From: JAXGXQ01 sp040772685
GTDB taxonomy: Bacteria > Bacillota > Clostridia > Saccharofermentanales > UBA5734
Assembly (NCBI GenBank): GCA_040772685.1
Contig: JAXGXQ010000004.1
Span: forward strand, 1 to 64,000
Length of the DNA stretch: 64,000 nucleotides
Reading direction: 5' to 3'
Positions 17,478 through 25,240 of the stretch are shown here, piece after piece (position 1 is the stretch's first letter; each line of letters begins with the position of its first letter). The translations under genes and the position numbers were made by a program. The notes below the pieces were generated by a model that was not told the DNA's origin, made no database searches, and saw only the letters and a program-made list of their open reading frames with translations.

Positions 17478-17952
17478 AGATTTGCTTTTCGCCTTTGAGC
17501 GCAGCCGTGAATCGGGTTTAGCTGAACCTATGTGCACCTACGTTGACTCACTTGTCACGCGGATTCAAAGTGGTATGCCGATCGATACGGCTTTACAGCA
17601 CTTTCAGGCCTGCAGTGACCAGGAGCAGTTTCAGGACTTCGTAACTGCTGTGCGTTTTAACTTTCGCTATCGGGGTAACATTTCCGCGTTAATGGACTTA
17701 CTTGAGCTGCAGATGAACCGGATTGAAGAAGAATATGTACGCAGGAGAATCAGTTCTGCCCGCGACCAGAAACTCACGCTGGGGATTCTGTTAGCGGCCC
17801 CACTGCTATATACGGCCATCCTGTTGCGCAGCACAGCCAGCAGTTCTTTTTTCCTTACGACTGCAATGGGTTGGCTGGGTTTAGGATTGGCAATTCTGTT
17901 GTACCTGATTGGGCTGGCTCTGTTTGCATCTGTCAAATCGCAAACCCGCTGA
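17386..17952 (+). CDS. Tad pilus inner-membrane platform protein (TadB-like)
   Basis: The start is ATG 17386, chosen because AAAAGGAGGA lies just upstream; the frame continues further left but only inside cpaF. The 188-residue product is mostly one T2SS-F (GspF-type) domain. It has a cytoplasmic helical part with MPIDTALQHFQACSD and FNFRYRGNISALMDLL, the typical pattern of these platform proteins, and two C-terminal membrane helices (LTLGILLAAPLLYTAILL and LGLGLAILLYLIGLALF). It is shorter than the usual TadB, which has about 300 residues with extra N-terminal helices. It probably pairs with the next gene as the TadB/TadC platform. Confidence 0.78.
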   Translation: MRGLPSGRQSLIRQQTLALITLLNRWCQVREDLLFAFERSRESGLAEPMCTYVDSLVTRIQSGMPIDTALQHFQACSDQEQFQDFVTAVRFNFRYRGNISALMDLLELQMNRIEEEYVRRRISSARDQKLTLGILLAAPLLYTAILLRSTASSSFFLTTAMGWLGLGLAILLYLIGLALFASVKSQTR

Positions 17953-17967
17953 GAAAGGGACAATGAA

Positions 17968-18834
17968 ATGCTTGCTCAAAAAAACATAGCTTTCATGGCA
18001 GTTACTTTTGTTATCTGTGCAGGCTTGATCTACCAATTGCTGCCTGTTGTGGCAGTGTATATCAATCCCAGATTTCGCACCGTCTTGCCGGTTTCTCCGG
18101 CAAGGAAAAGCCGGCCAATTCATGGTCTTGGCCGCTGGCTGAAACACCGGCGCACTCTTGCACAACTTCTGACCCATTTGCAGCAACGCTTGCTGCAGTC
18201 AGGTGATGAGCGCCCAAATTCTCTGCAGATATATTTGCGTTCCCAGCTTTACTGGATCTGTGGCGCTGTTGCCGCTTCTGTAATGTTGCAACGTCCCGGT
18301 TACCAAGGTCTTTTGGCTGCAATTATGGTCATTGCTCTTAAAAACAGCCGGATTGCGCAAAAAATACAGCTGCGTAAAAACATGGTGGAGCGTTCCTTTT
18401 ACAAAATTTATCGCTTTATAGATAGCCAGATCAGTGCTGGAATTAAAGCGACTGATGTTTTAAAAGGGTTACACGAAGCTACTGATGATCCCTTTGTAAA
18501 ACCGCTGCTGATTCGTTTTGTTGGCCGCTATAGCCTCACCCTGGATCTTGACCAGGCTGTGGAGGAATTAAGGCGCCTGCAGGCTGGAAAAGACGTTGAT
18601 ACCCTGGGGACACAATTACGTCAGTTACTGGCAACTGGTACCGCTGGCAAGTCATTTCAACGAACCGAGGCGCTGCTTTTCACCAGGTATTTTTCCTTGC
18701 TGCAGAAACAGAGCGAGGCCATACGTAACCGCCTGCTGATAGCCGCGATTCTCTTAATGATTCCAACCGTCTTGCTGTTTCTGTTGCCAATGCTATATCA
18801 GGCGGTATACGCGCTTGGTAATGTTTTTAGCTGA
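17968..18834 (+). CDS. Tad pilus inner-membrane platform protein (TadC-like)
   Basis: A 288-residue membrane protein. It has an N-terminal helix (IAFMAVTFVICAGLIYQLLP), a middle hydrophobic region, then a T2SS-F-type cytoplasmic helical domain at about residues 135-235 (FYKIYRFIDSQISAGIKATDVLKGL, LDQAVEELRRLQAGKD), and a C-terminal helix (LLIAAILLMIPTVLLFLLPML). This domain order is the TadB/TadC pattern. The gene follows the TadB-like gene by 15 bases with GAGAAAGGG as ribosome binding site, so it belongs to the same operon. Confidence 0.78.
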   Translation: MLAQKNIAFMAVTFVICAGLIYQLLPVVAVYINPRFRTVLPVSPARKSRPIHGLGRWLKHRRTLAQLLTHLQQRLLQSGDERPNSLQIYLRSQLYWICGAVAASVMLQRPGYQGLLAAIMVIALKNSRIAQKIQLRKNMVERSFYKIYRFIDSQISAGIKATDVLKGLHEATDDPFVKPLLIRFVGRYSLTLDLDQAVEELRRLQAGKDVDTLGTQLRQLLATGTAGKSFQRTEALLFTRYFSLLQKQSEAIRNRLLIAAILLMIPTVLLFLLPMLYQAVYALGNVFS

Positions 18835-18884
18835 ATATCATCCATCGCTTTTGCAGGCATCACGCCAAAATATCGGAGGTATAT

Positions 18885-19190
18885 ATGAATTCACTGCTTT
18901 GTATTTTCAACATTTCACAGGAATTTATCAAAGACGCGTTTAAACCAAGCAGCTTTTTACGCAAAACAGAGTTCTGGCGTCAAACTAAGCGTGAGGTAAC
19001 AACATCTCAAAAGGGATCCATTTGTCTGTATAGTAAATCAGGCTTTGGCCTTAATGAAGTAATTGGAATCGCGGCAGGCATAATTATTGCTGTTGTTATC
19101 GTTATTCCCGGGTTGCAAGTTTTTGCCGCCAATGTCCTTGCCCAGTTAACTAATTGGTGGAATGGCATGGCTGCTGATATCTTCAATTGA
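18885..19190 (+). CDS. Flp-type pilin with a long leader
   Basis: A 101-residue protein with a clear class IV prepilin site: KSG|FGLNEVIGIAAG, with Gly53 at -1, Phe54 at +1 and Glu58 at +5. The hydrophobic pilin helix IGIAAGIIIAVVIVIPGLQVF follows. The mature part would be only 48 residues, as in Flp pilins. The leader of 53 residues is far longer than the usual 10-25 and contains its own hydrophobic start and a basic stretch. ATG 18885 is preceded by TCGGAGGT; a shorter start inside the frame is not supported by any ATG, GTG or TTG near the cleavage site with a good binding site. Likely the major pilin of this locus. Confidence 0.82.
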   Translation: MNSLLCIFNISQEFIKDAFKPSSFLRKTEFWRQTKREVTTSQKGSICLYSKSGFGLNEVIGIAAGIIIAVVIVIPGLQVFAANVLAQLTNWWNGMAADIFN

Positions 19191-19200
19191 GGAGTTTAAT

Positions 19201-19593
19201 GTGATAGTTCAAGCTATCTCCAGTTTCGCGGTGACAGCCTTGCTTGTCGTTTTAGCGCTGGCATTGCTCTTGCTTGTTTTACCTTTGTTTGAGCGGTTAT
19301 CTTTTGATCTGCTTTGTCAGGAATATGTGCAAAGGATGGATGCAGCTGGCGGTTTGTCCAGCACGAAGCTTTCTGCCTTGGCCAACACATTACGTCAACG
19401 GGGTTATACGGTTAACAAAATTTCGGCGCCAGCGAATGCGCCTTTTGGTGGTGATCTGACCTTAACGATCCAGGCAACGAAACCTGAACGTCGGATTCAA
19501 CCAGATTTTTCCATGAAGGAAACTAAGGTGACTTACAACTTCTCCCGTACAGTGATTTGCCGAAAAATCCTCACAGCAGCTGGCGAGCAATGA
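19201..19593 (+). CDS. Small Tad-locus membrane protein (TadE/DUF4320-like)
   Basis: The GTG at 19201 is chosen because TGAGGAG lies seven bases before it. The 130-residue product has one N-terminal hydrophobic helix (VTALLVVLALALLLLVLPLF) followed by a soluble domain with LCQEYVQRMDAAGGLSS and a beta-rich end. This layout, a pseudopilin-like helix and a small extracytoplasmic domain, is the one of TadE-like and DUF4320 proteins that accompany tad genes in Clostridia. The Gly-Phe-x3-Glu prepilin site is not obvious. It overlaps the next gene by four bases. Confidence 0.7.
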   Translation: MIVQAISSFAVTALLVVLALALLLLVLPLFERLSFDLLCQEYVQRMDAAGGLSSTKLSALANTLRQRGYTVNKISAPANAPFGGDLTLTIQATKPERRIQPDFSMKETKVTYNFSRTVICRKILTAAGEQ

Positions 19594-20054
19594 ACAGGCT
19601 GCGAGTGAGAAAGGGCGCGGTTGGCATGGTGTTGATGGCCTTTGCCTTTTTCATTTTGCTGATTCTGCCATTAATGAAAGCGGCAATTGATTACAACTTA
19701 CAAGTTTTACGGCATCAGCTTTGCTGCTCAATTCTGGAAGCCAGCATGCCAGCTGCTTATAAGGCAATATCAAGTGAACAGCTTTCACTAGGTAAGCTTA
19801 TTCTCAACCAAACTCAGGCCAGCTCATTAATCAAACAGCAAATTATAAGGAATATGAGTGGTGTGAATCTGAATGCCCAGTTAAAGTCGCTTACAGTAAA
19901 ATATTCGACCAAAAGATATGCAGAGGCAGAAAATCATTGGCTTAGCCGAAACCGACCGCAAAACATGCCTGTGATTACAGCTACAGCTGTCTGGGAATTT
20001 GCAGATGGCTGGCAGTGTCAGGTAAAGGAAAGTATTGAATTGATTCTAGACTAG
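19590..20054 (+). CDS. Small Tad-locus membrane protein (TadE/TadG-like minor pilin)
   Basis: A 154-residue protein starting at the ATG of an ATGA overlap. It has a basic N-terminus (MNRLRVRKGAVG), one hydrophobic helix (MVLMAFAFFILLILPLMKAAI) and an extracytoplasmic domain of about 115 residues. The RKGAVG-helix pattern is that of TadE/TadG-like pseudopilins. Two cysteines (LRHQLCCSILEA) lie just after the helix. It probably takes part in pilus initiation or surface presentation; this rests on position and topology. Confidence 0.68.
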   Translation: MNRLRVRKGAVGMVLMAFAFFILLILPLMKAAIDYNLQVLRHQLCCSILEASMPAAYKAISSEQLSLGKLILNQTQASSLIKQQIIRNMSGVNLNAQLKSLTVKYSTKRYAEAENHWLSRNRPQNMPVITATAVWEFADGWQCQVKESIELILD

Positions 20055-20105
20055 CTCAGGCAAGTTCAGGTTAGTAAAAACATTTATGTTTTGAAAGGGA
20101 AACGC

Positions 20106-20768
20106 ATGACAAAACGAAAACAGCTGTTAGCAGCTGCAGGACTGGCTGCTCTGTTAGTCTCCATTGCTGTAATTGTCGGGCTGGGACGGCCAAGCCTGGA
20201 AACTGTCGAGGTGATAGCGCTGAACAATGACATTACAGCTGGCAAGATTCTTGAAGCTGCAGATCTGAGAATCGTCCAGCTTCCACTTGATTCAGCAGTC
20301 GATTCTGTTGCTAAGACTCCGGAAGAAGTCATAGGCAAGGCCGCGCTGCATAGTCTTTATGCAGGGCAGATTCTGCATCAGCAATGGCTGCGGCACCAAC
20401 CCGCCGGTATCGCTTATCCGGATGCCGCAATGGACAGCAGACTTTATACTTTGAAACTTCCACCGGAAAATGCGAATGGATTTTGGTTAGCGGCAGGTAA
20501 TCTGGTTGATGTGCATTTAGTCCAGCGCGGTTCTACTGCCGAAGCCGCGAATTCAATGCTGCCGGAGATGCTGCCGTCGCTTAAGATAGTTGCACTGCTT
20601 GATAATCGTGCTGATGCGAATTTGGCAGCAGGAGCACCTGGCGGACAGGCCAGTGAACCTCTGGTCTGTCTTGCTGTCAAAGCGGCTGAAGCCAGGATAC
20701 TGGCAATGGCAGAAGCCGCCTGTCTGATCAAGCTGGTACCATTGAATGAGCCACTAACTGGCTTTTAA
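20106..20768 (+). CDS. cpaB: Pilus assembly protein CpaB (SAF domain)
   Basis: A 220-residue protein from ATG 20106, preceded by GAAAGGGA. It has an N-terminal signal anchor (LLAAAGLAALLVSIAVIVGLG), then a SAF domain: VIALNNDITAGKILEAADLRIVQLP (about residues 37-61) and IGKAALHSLYAGQILHQQWL. A second beta-rich region LYTLKLPPENANGFWLAAGNLVDVHLV is the RcpC/CpaB domain. In Gram-negatives CpaB supports the secretin; Gram-positive tad loci keep CpaB without a secretin, as here. It is the last gene of the pilus cluster. Confidence 0.85.
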   Translation: MTKRKQLLAAAGLAALLVSIAVIVGLGRPSLETVEVIALNNDITAGKILEAADLRIVQLPLDSAVDSVAKTPEEVIGKAALHSLYAGQILHQQWLRHQPAGIAYPDAAMDSRLYTLKLPPENANGFWLAAGNLVDVHLVQRGSTAEAANSMLPEMLPSLKIVALLDNRADANLAAGAPGGQASEPLVCLAVKAAEARILAMAEAACLIKLVPLNEPLTGF

Positions 20769-20798
20769 GATCAATTTCTTTTATCAGCTGTTGCTTTC

Positions 20799-20807
20799 TG
20801 CTAGAAT
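20799..20807 (+). promoter_or_regulatory. Extended -10 element before the AraC-type gene
   Basis: TGCTAGAAT with TTTTAT 17 bases upstream (20779-20784). It would give a very short leader before the ATG at 20825. Confidence 0.5.
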
Positions 20808-20824
20808 AGCGGCAGGTGATTAAT

Positions 20825-21823
20825 ATGTTAGAAGATCTACTGCCAACAGTTGAAAAAGGGTTACTCAGCGCTGCCGGATCGATACCAGTAGTATTCAAGG
20901 GTATAGAACGCAGTTTTGAGAAAGGCGAGGCAGCAACCGAGCCCAGTCGCCATGAGTATCATGAGCTGACTTATTTACGAAGCGGCAAGGCTGAATTTGA
21001 AGTAGCCGGTCGCAAGCTTATGGTTGAACGCGGGGGAGCCGTTATTATCCGACCGCAAATGACCCACGTAGTCAGGATACCCGACGGCTATGCCGACATG
21101 ATGGTTGTGTATTTTGGCTTTACCCGCACACCGTCTGAGGCCGCGGCAAACGCTGAAAAAGCTGGCAACAGCAACGCTGCCCAAACTGGGCAGATAAAGC
21201 GCACAACAGACATCGCGCCGGCAACCATCGAACAGTTCCTGCATTTTGCTTACGGTTCACAAAAACCTGAAGACGGCAGGGAGAATGATCCCATGATTCA
21301 GATCAAAGGCCGCAGCCGCCGGGAAATTGCCGCGCTGATGGAACGGATTCTGTATGAAAGCCGCAATGAAGCTTTTGGCAAAGAACTGATGATGCAGCTT
21401 TTAGCGATTGAGCTGTTGGTTGTTTTGGCCCGTGGTCTTCGCGAGGAATGGGAAGAGAGCCTGCGCGTTCGGACGGGCAAAGCGCGGGAACTGGTAAAAA
21501 TTGCCAGAGAGTATATTGTAGAGAATCACGATCGAGATATTTCTGTCGCAGATATTGCCGGTTATGTTTTTTTAAGTCAAGGTTACTTTACCCGAGCCTT
21601 CCGTGAAGAAACGGGAATGAGTCCGATGGCCTTCATGATGCAGGTTCGCGTTAACCGTGCCTGTAAACTTCTGGAACAACGCGATATGAAAGTTAGCGGC
21701 ATTGCCGAGCTGGTAGGGTTTTCCAGCCCTCAGCGGTTCAATGCTGCTTTCCGGAAACATGTCGGAATGACGCCGATGGAGTATCGCAAACAAGTTCAGG
21801 AACGTAAATACGGTGCAGAATAG
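20825..21823 (+). CDS. AraC family transcriptional regulator with cupin sensor
   Basis: The ATG at 20825 follows GGCAGGT. The 332-residue protein has an N-terminal cupin domain (SRHEYHELTYLRSGKAEFEV, then ERGGAVIIRPQMTHVV), a variable middle part, and a C-terminal pair of helix-turn-helix units: DISVADIAGYVFLSQGYFTRAFREETGMSP and MKVSGIAELVGFSSPQRFNAAFRKHVGMTPMEYR. These are the standard AraC DNA-binding features. It lies 20 bases before folE in the same direction, so it may be co-transcribed with the folate genes, but AraC proteins of this type usually sense sugars or envelope signals. Target genes are unknown. Confidence 0.9.
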   Translation: MLEDLLPTVEKGLLSAAGSIPVVFKGIERSFEKGEAATEPSRHEYHELTYLRSGKAEFEVAGRKLMVERGGAVIIRPQMTHVVRIPDGYADMMVVYFGFTRTPSEAAANAEKAGNSNAAQTGQIKRTTDIAPATIEQFLHFAYGSQKPEDGRENDPMIQIKGRSRREIAALMERILYESRNEAFGKELMMQLLAIELLVVLARGLREEWEESLRVRTGKARELVKIAREYIVENHDRDISVADIAGYVFLSQGYFTRAFREETGMSPMAFMMQVRVNRACKLLEQRDMKVSGIAELVGFSSPQRFNAAFRKHVGMTPMEYRKQVQERKYGAE

Positions 21824-21843
21824 ACTTTAGGAGGTTGAAGCTA

Positions 21844-22539
21844 ATGTCAGCCAAACAATCAAATAATAAAGAAGGCGCGAACCGAGTGCCTGATCATAAA
21901 TGTCCTGTGCAGGGAGATATCGAAAATAATCTTCTGAGGACTGAATCCTCAATTGAATTCGAGTTCGATCTGCCTCGCATTGAGCGGGCGGTAGGAGAGA
22001 TATTGCTGGCAATTGGTGAAAATCCTTCTCGCGAAGGGCTTATTGATACTCCGAAAAGAGTCGCCCGCATGTACAAGGAGATTTTTTCCGGGATCCATGC
22101 CAACGTCGAGGAGCAGTTTCGGGTTTTTCACGAAAAAGATCACGACGAAATGATTCTGGTGGGTGATATTCCGTTTTATTCCATGTGCGAGCATCATCTG
22201 CTGCCATTTACAGGTTATGCCCACGTTGTTTATATTCCTTCTGAAGGCAGGATTCTCGGCTTGAGCAAAATTGCTCGCATTGTTGATATTATGTCGCGGA
22301 AACCTCAGGTGCAGGAACGCTTAACTTCACAGATTGCTGACACAATTGTCACGGCTGTCGACCCTTTGGGTGTTGCTGTTATTGTCGAGGCCGAGCATCT
22401 GTGCATGACAATGCGCGGAATTAAAAAACCCGGTTCCAAAGCTGTTACTTCAGCACTGCGCGGCTTGTGTAAGAGTGATGCCCGTTCCCGGGCAGAGGCA
22501 CTGTCACTTATCAATCGTCCCAGCAGATTTGGCGGTTGA
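21844..22539 (+). CDS. folE: GTP cyclohydrolase I
   Basis: A 231-residue enzyme that converts GTP to dihydroneopterin triphosphate, the first step of folate synthesis. The start ATG 21844 follows TAGGAGGT. Residues 1-45 are a non-conserved extension. The zinc and catalytic motifs are FYSMCEHHLLPFTGYAHV (Cys, His, His) and VEAEHLCMTMRG (Cys and His). It also has VQERLTSQIADTI, the typical family segment. It is the first gene of the folE-folP-folB-folK operon. Confidence 0.96.
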   Translation: MSAKQSNNKEGANRVPDHKCPVQGDIENNLLRTESSIEFEFDLPRIERAVGEILLAIGENPSREGLIDTPKRVARMYKEIFSGIHANVEEQFRVFHEKDHDEMILVGDIPFYSMCEHHLLPFTGYAHVVYIPSEGRILGLSKIARIVDIMSRKPQVQERLTSQIADTIVTAVDPLGVAVIVEAEHLCMTMRGIKKPGSKAVTSALRGLCKSDARSRAEALSLINRPSRFGG

Positions 22540-22541
22540 GC

Positions 22542-23441
22542 ATGCCGACAGATGATTTGGCTACACATAAAAAAAGCGCTGACAGGTTTTTTCAGGCACG
22601 AGGGCATTGTTTCCCACTTGGCAGTAAGACGTACTTAATGGGAATCCTCAATGTTACTCCGGATTCGTTTTCCGATGGTGGCAAGTATTTCCAGCTCGAT
22701 ACGGCTTTACGACAAGCTGAAAAACTGATTACAAGCGGTGCTGATATCATCGATATTGGCGGAGAATCAACTCGGCCGGGCTATATCCCGGTCTCTGCCG
22801 AGGAAGAAGCTGCCAGAGTTGTGCCGATTGTTGAGGCCATAAGCAAGCGCTTCTCCGTTGTCATTTCGGTTGATACTTATAAAGCAGCTACAGCTGCTGC
22901 CGCTTTGGCAGCAGGTGCCAGCATCGTCAACGATATCAGCGGCTTGCGTTTAAATTCAGGCATGGCCGAGGTAATTTCTCACTATAATGCCGGCGCAGTT
23001 TTAATGTTTCACGCTGGTTTGCCTTCAAAGCTGCTGAGCGAGGCTGAACAGGCTCTTCCCAGAACAGACTGGCAAAACCGGATGGTACAGTATTTATCAA
23101 TCAGTCTTCAGTTAGCCGAAGCAGCCGGGATCGATAAGCAGAATATAATGCTGGATCCAGGCGTAGGTTTCTCCATGACTTCTGAAGAATCTATCGAGAT
23201 TCTTCGCAACAGTCATTCTTTGGCAAAATTTGGTTTGCCGGTATTGCACGGTACTTCCCGCAAACGCCTGATCAGCCATATACTGGGCGAAAGAGGAATG
23301 GAGCAACGGCTCTTGGGCACGGCAGCAACAGTATGTTATTCAATAGTTAGCGGTGCAGACTTTGTCCGGGTGCATGATGTTGCTGAAATAGCGGATGTAA
23401 CCAAGGTAATGGATGTTCTCTGGCGGAAAGGCGGAAATTGA
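22542..23441 (+). CDS. folP: Dihydropteroate synthase
   Basis: A 299-residue TIM-barrel enzyme that joins p-aminobenzoate to dihydropterin pyrophosphate; the sulfonamide target. Signatures: MGILNVTPDSFSDGGKY (about residues 33-49), ADIIDIGGESTRPG (about 67-80), SVDTYKA, IVNDISGL, and PVLHGTSRKRLI near the C-terminus. The ATG lies two bases after the folE stop without a strong ribosome binding site, which points to translational coupling. The first 25 residues are an extension. Confidence 0.96.
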   Translation: MPTDDLATHKKSADRFFQARGHCFPLGSKTYLMGILNVTPDSFSDGGKYFQLDTALRQAEKLITSGADIIDIGGESTRPGYIPVSAEEEAARVVPIVEAISKRFSVVISVDTYKAATAAAALAAGASIVNDISGLRLNSGMAEVISHYNAGAVLMFHAGLPSKLLSEAEQALPRTDWQNRMVQYLSISLQLAEAAGIDKQNIMLDPGVGFSMTSEESIEILRNSHSLAKFGLPVLHGTSRKRLISHILGERGMEQRLLGTAATVCYSIVSGADFVRVHDVAEIADVTKVMDVLWRKGGN

Positions 23442-23816
23442 ATGGCTGATAAAATCATGATGGAAGGCATGTACTTTCACAACCATACAGGCGTAAATGA
23501 GCCGGAAAAGCAGTACGGCCAGGTTTTTATTGTGGATGTGGAATTGGAGCTGTACGAAATGAAGGCCGCAGAAAGTGATTTGCTTGCTGACACAATCAGT
23601 TATTCCGTGGCTTATGACATTATTCGCCAAATTTTCGCGACAGAAGCCTATGACTTGGTGGAACGCCTCTGCGGTGTGATCGCGGAACGCCTTTTTGCCG
23701 CATTTGAGCAACTATGCGGGGTAAAGGTTACTGTGCGCAAGCCGAACGCGCCTATTACCGGCACTTTTAGTTCTATGGGAGCGCAAATCCATCGCACACG
23801 GCAACAATATGGCTGA
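23442..23816 (+). CDS. folB: Dihydroneopterin aldolase
   Basis: A 124-residue enzyme that splits dihydroneopterin to 6-hydroxymethyl-dihydropterin and glycolaldehyde. Family features: MEGMYFHNHTGVNEPEKQYGQ at the start (DxIxxxGxxGxxxxE-like), VSYSV-like region as TISYSVAYDIIRQI, YDLVERLCGVIAERL with the conserved Glu, and the C-terminal VTVRKPNAPI. Length is typical. Its ATG follows the folP stop directly, and its 3' end overlaps folK by eight bases. Confidence 0.95.
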   Translation: MADKIMMEGMYFHNHTGVNEPEKQYGQVFIVDVELELYEMKAAESDLLADTISYSVAYDIIRQIFATEAYDLVERLCGVIAERLFAAFEQLCGVKVTVRKPNAPITGTFSSMGAQIHRTRQQYG

Positions 23817-24315
23817 AGCTTACCTTTCTTTAGGCTCGAACCAGGGTGATCGCCTTGAGCATATGCAGGCTGCGGTACTCTTGCTGGCTGCAGAGCCGGC
23901 TATCGAAATTGTCAGGGTTTCCTCGCTTTACGAAAGTGAGCCGTGGGGCTTTACTGAACAGGCAAATTTTTATAATGCGGTTATCTGGATCCGTACAACG
24001 CTATCTCCGTATAGCCTGCTGGATATTTGTCTGAAAATTGAGCTGCAGCAAAACAGAGTGCGAACAATGCATTGGGGGCCGCGCACGCTCGATATTGATA
24101 TTTTGACTTATGATGAGCTGCGGCTTGATACTAAGCGCTTAACTTTACCCCACCCCCGAATGCAGGAACGAGATTTTGTGCTTGTGCCACTGGCTGAAAT
24201 CAAAACCGGCGATCGGCTTGAGCGGCCTGGAGTCAAACTAATTAAAAAGAATTGGGTAAACTACGCAGATGCGAAAAAAACTGATCTTCAAGAAAATGAA
24301 GCGACTGAACGTTAG
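23809..24315 (+). CDS. folK: HPPK: 6-hydroxymethyl-7,8-dihydropterin pyrophosphokinase
   Basis: A 168-residue kinase that adds pyrophosphate to hydroxymethyl-dihydropterin. Signatures: AYLSLGSNQGDRLEHMQAAV at the N-terminus, SSLYESEPWGFTEQANFYNAV, and the catalytic RTMHWGPRTLDIDILTYD with the two metal-binding aspartates. LPHPRMQERDFVLVPLAEI follows, as in all HPPKs. Last gene of the folate operon; no clear terminator follows. Confidence 0.96.
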   Translation: MAEAYLSLGSNQGDRLEHMQAAVLLLAAEPAIEIVRVSSLYESEPWGFTEQANFYNAVIWIRTTLSPYSLLDICLKIELQQNRVRTMHWGPRTLDIDILTYDELRLDTKRLTLPHPRMQERDFVLVPLAEIKTGDRLERPGVKLIKKNWVNYADAKKTDLQENEATER

Positions 24316-24388
24316 CCGGACAACGTTAGCCTGACTGCCTTGTGAAGCTGCGTGAAAGAAGTTACAATTAAGTTCCAGGAGGAATAGC

Positions 24389-25237
24389 ATGAACGACAAT
24401 GACAAAAATACTGATGGCCGTGCTAATTCAGGCAGTGGTCGGCGAAACTTCCGCAACTTCGGCCCCGTCGATAAAAATCCCACAGATGGCGGAGATGCTA
24501 AGCGCCGTGCGCAGCGTAACGAAAGCGGTGAAGGTAAGGCTGACCGTTTCGTAGAAGCCGGTGACCGTCGCAACCCAAGGCGCAATGACCGTCGGGATGA
24601 CGGGCGGCAAGCTCGCGACGGCAACGATAGCCGCGAAAACCGTGACCAGGCACGTGATCAGAGTAATGATCCGTCTCGCAAAGATCGTCAGGGCGGCACG
24701 ACTCGCCAGGGCGGACGCAATCAGCGTAATCGGCCTGGCAGGGATCAGAATCGCGGGCGTCAGCAAAAGCAAACAACCGTTGACGAAGCCGGCAATGTTG
24801 AGAATAAACAGACTCAAGGTAAACCTCAAGACGACCGCGGACAACGAAGCGGTACGAGTCGTGGCCGTGGTCAGCGTCGCACCCGCAGCCCACAGAGCGG
24901 ACGTTCAAATCGTGATCAGCAAGAACCGCGTGACAGCCAGGAGCAACGCGATAATCGCGAACAACGCGACAATCGTGGACAACGTGGCCAACACGATCAA
25001 CGCGATCAACGCGACAACCGCAACCAGCCGGTTGCAGCAGCTGTGAGTCAGCAGGCTCCAGCACGGGAAATGCGTGATCAACGTGATAACCGGCAGTCTG
25101 CCCGTCCTGTTCAGCGCTGGGAAAAGAAAATTCAAGCTGAAGAAACCTACGAAGACATTAAACGTGATAATGAGCGGCTCGAAAAAGAAATCTGGCTCGA
25201 TATTGCGGCGATTCATACTGTAAAGCTGGATTTCTGA
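24389..25237 (+). CDS. Arg/Asp/Gln-rich disordered protein with short conserved-looking C-terminus
   Basis: A 282-residue protein. The ATG follows CCAGGAGG, so translation is likely strong. Residues 1-235 are low complexity, made of Arg, Asp, Asn, Gln and Gly with RGG/RGRG boxes and degenerate QRDNR-type repeats (about 24940-25030). No hydrophobic core is present, so it is intrinsically disordered. The last 40 residues (WEKKIQAEETYEDIKRDNER, then LEKEIWLDIAAIHTVKLDF) are ordered and amphipathic. The composition resembles RNA-binding RGG tails, and the RicT protein further along ends in a similar Arg/Asn-rich tail. It lies between folK and the decarboxylase gene, whose GTG is three bases after the stop. 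Function unknown; nucleic acid binding is an inference. Confidence 0.78.
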   Translation: MNDNDKNTDGRANSGSGRRNFRNFGPVDKNPTDGGDAKRRAQRNESGEGKADRFVEAGDRRNPRRNDRRDDGRQARDGNDSRENRDQARDQSNDPSRKDRQGGTTRQGGRNQRNRPGRDQNRGRQQKQTTVDEAGNVENKQTQGKPQDDRGQRSGTSRGRGQRRTRSPQSGRSNRDQQEPRDSQEQRDNREQRDNRGQRGQHDQRDQRDNRNQPVAAAVSQQAPAREMRDQRDNRQSARPVQRWEKKIQAEETYEDIKRDNERLEKEIWLDIAAIHTVKLDF

Positions 25238-25240
25238 TCC

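Noticed and set aside
24940..25030. CRISPR-like repeats
   Set aside because: The repeats are short, degenerate and in frame with QRDNR-type residues of a coding sequence; no regular spacers.
24428..25064. Long minus-strand open frames opposite the Arg-rich gene
   Set aside because: Open frames arise from the biased CGN/GAC codons of the plus-strand gene; their translations are skewed and show no domain.
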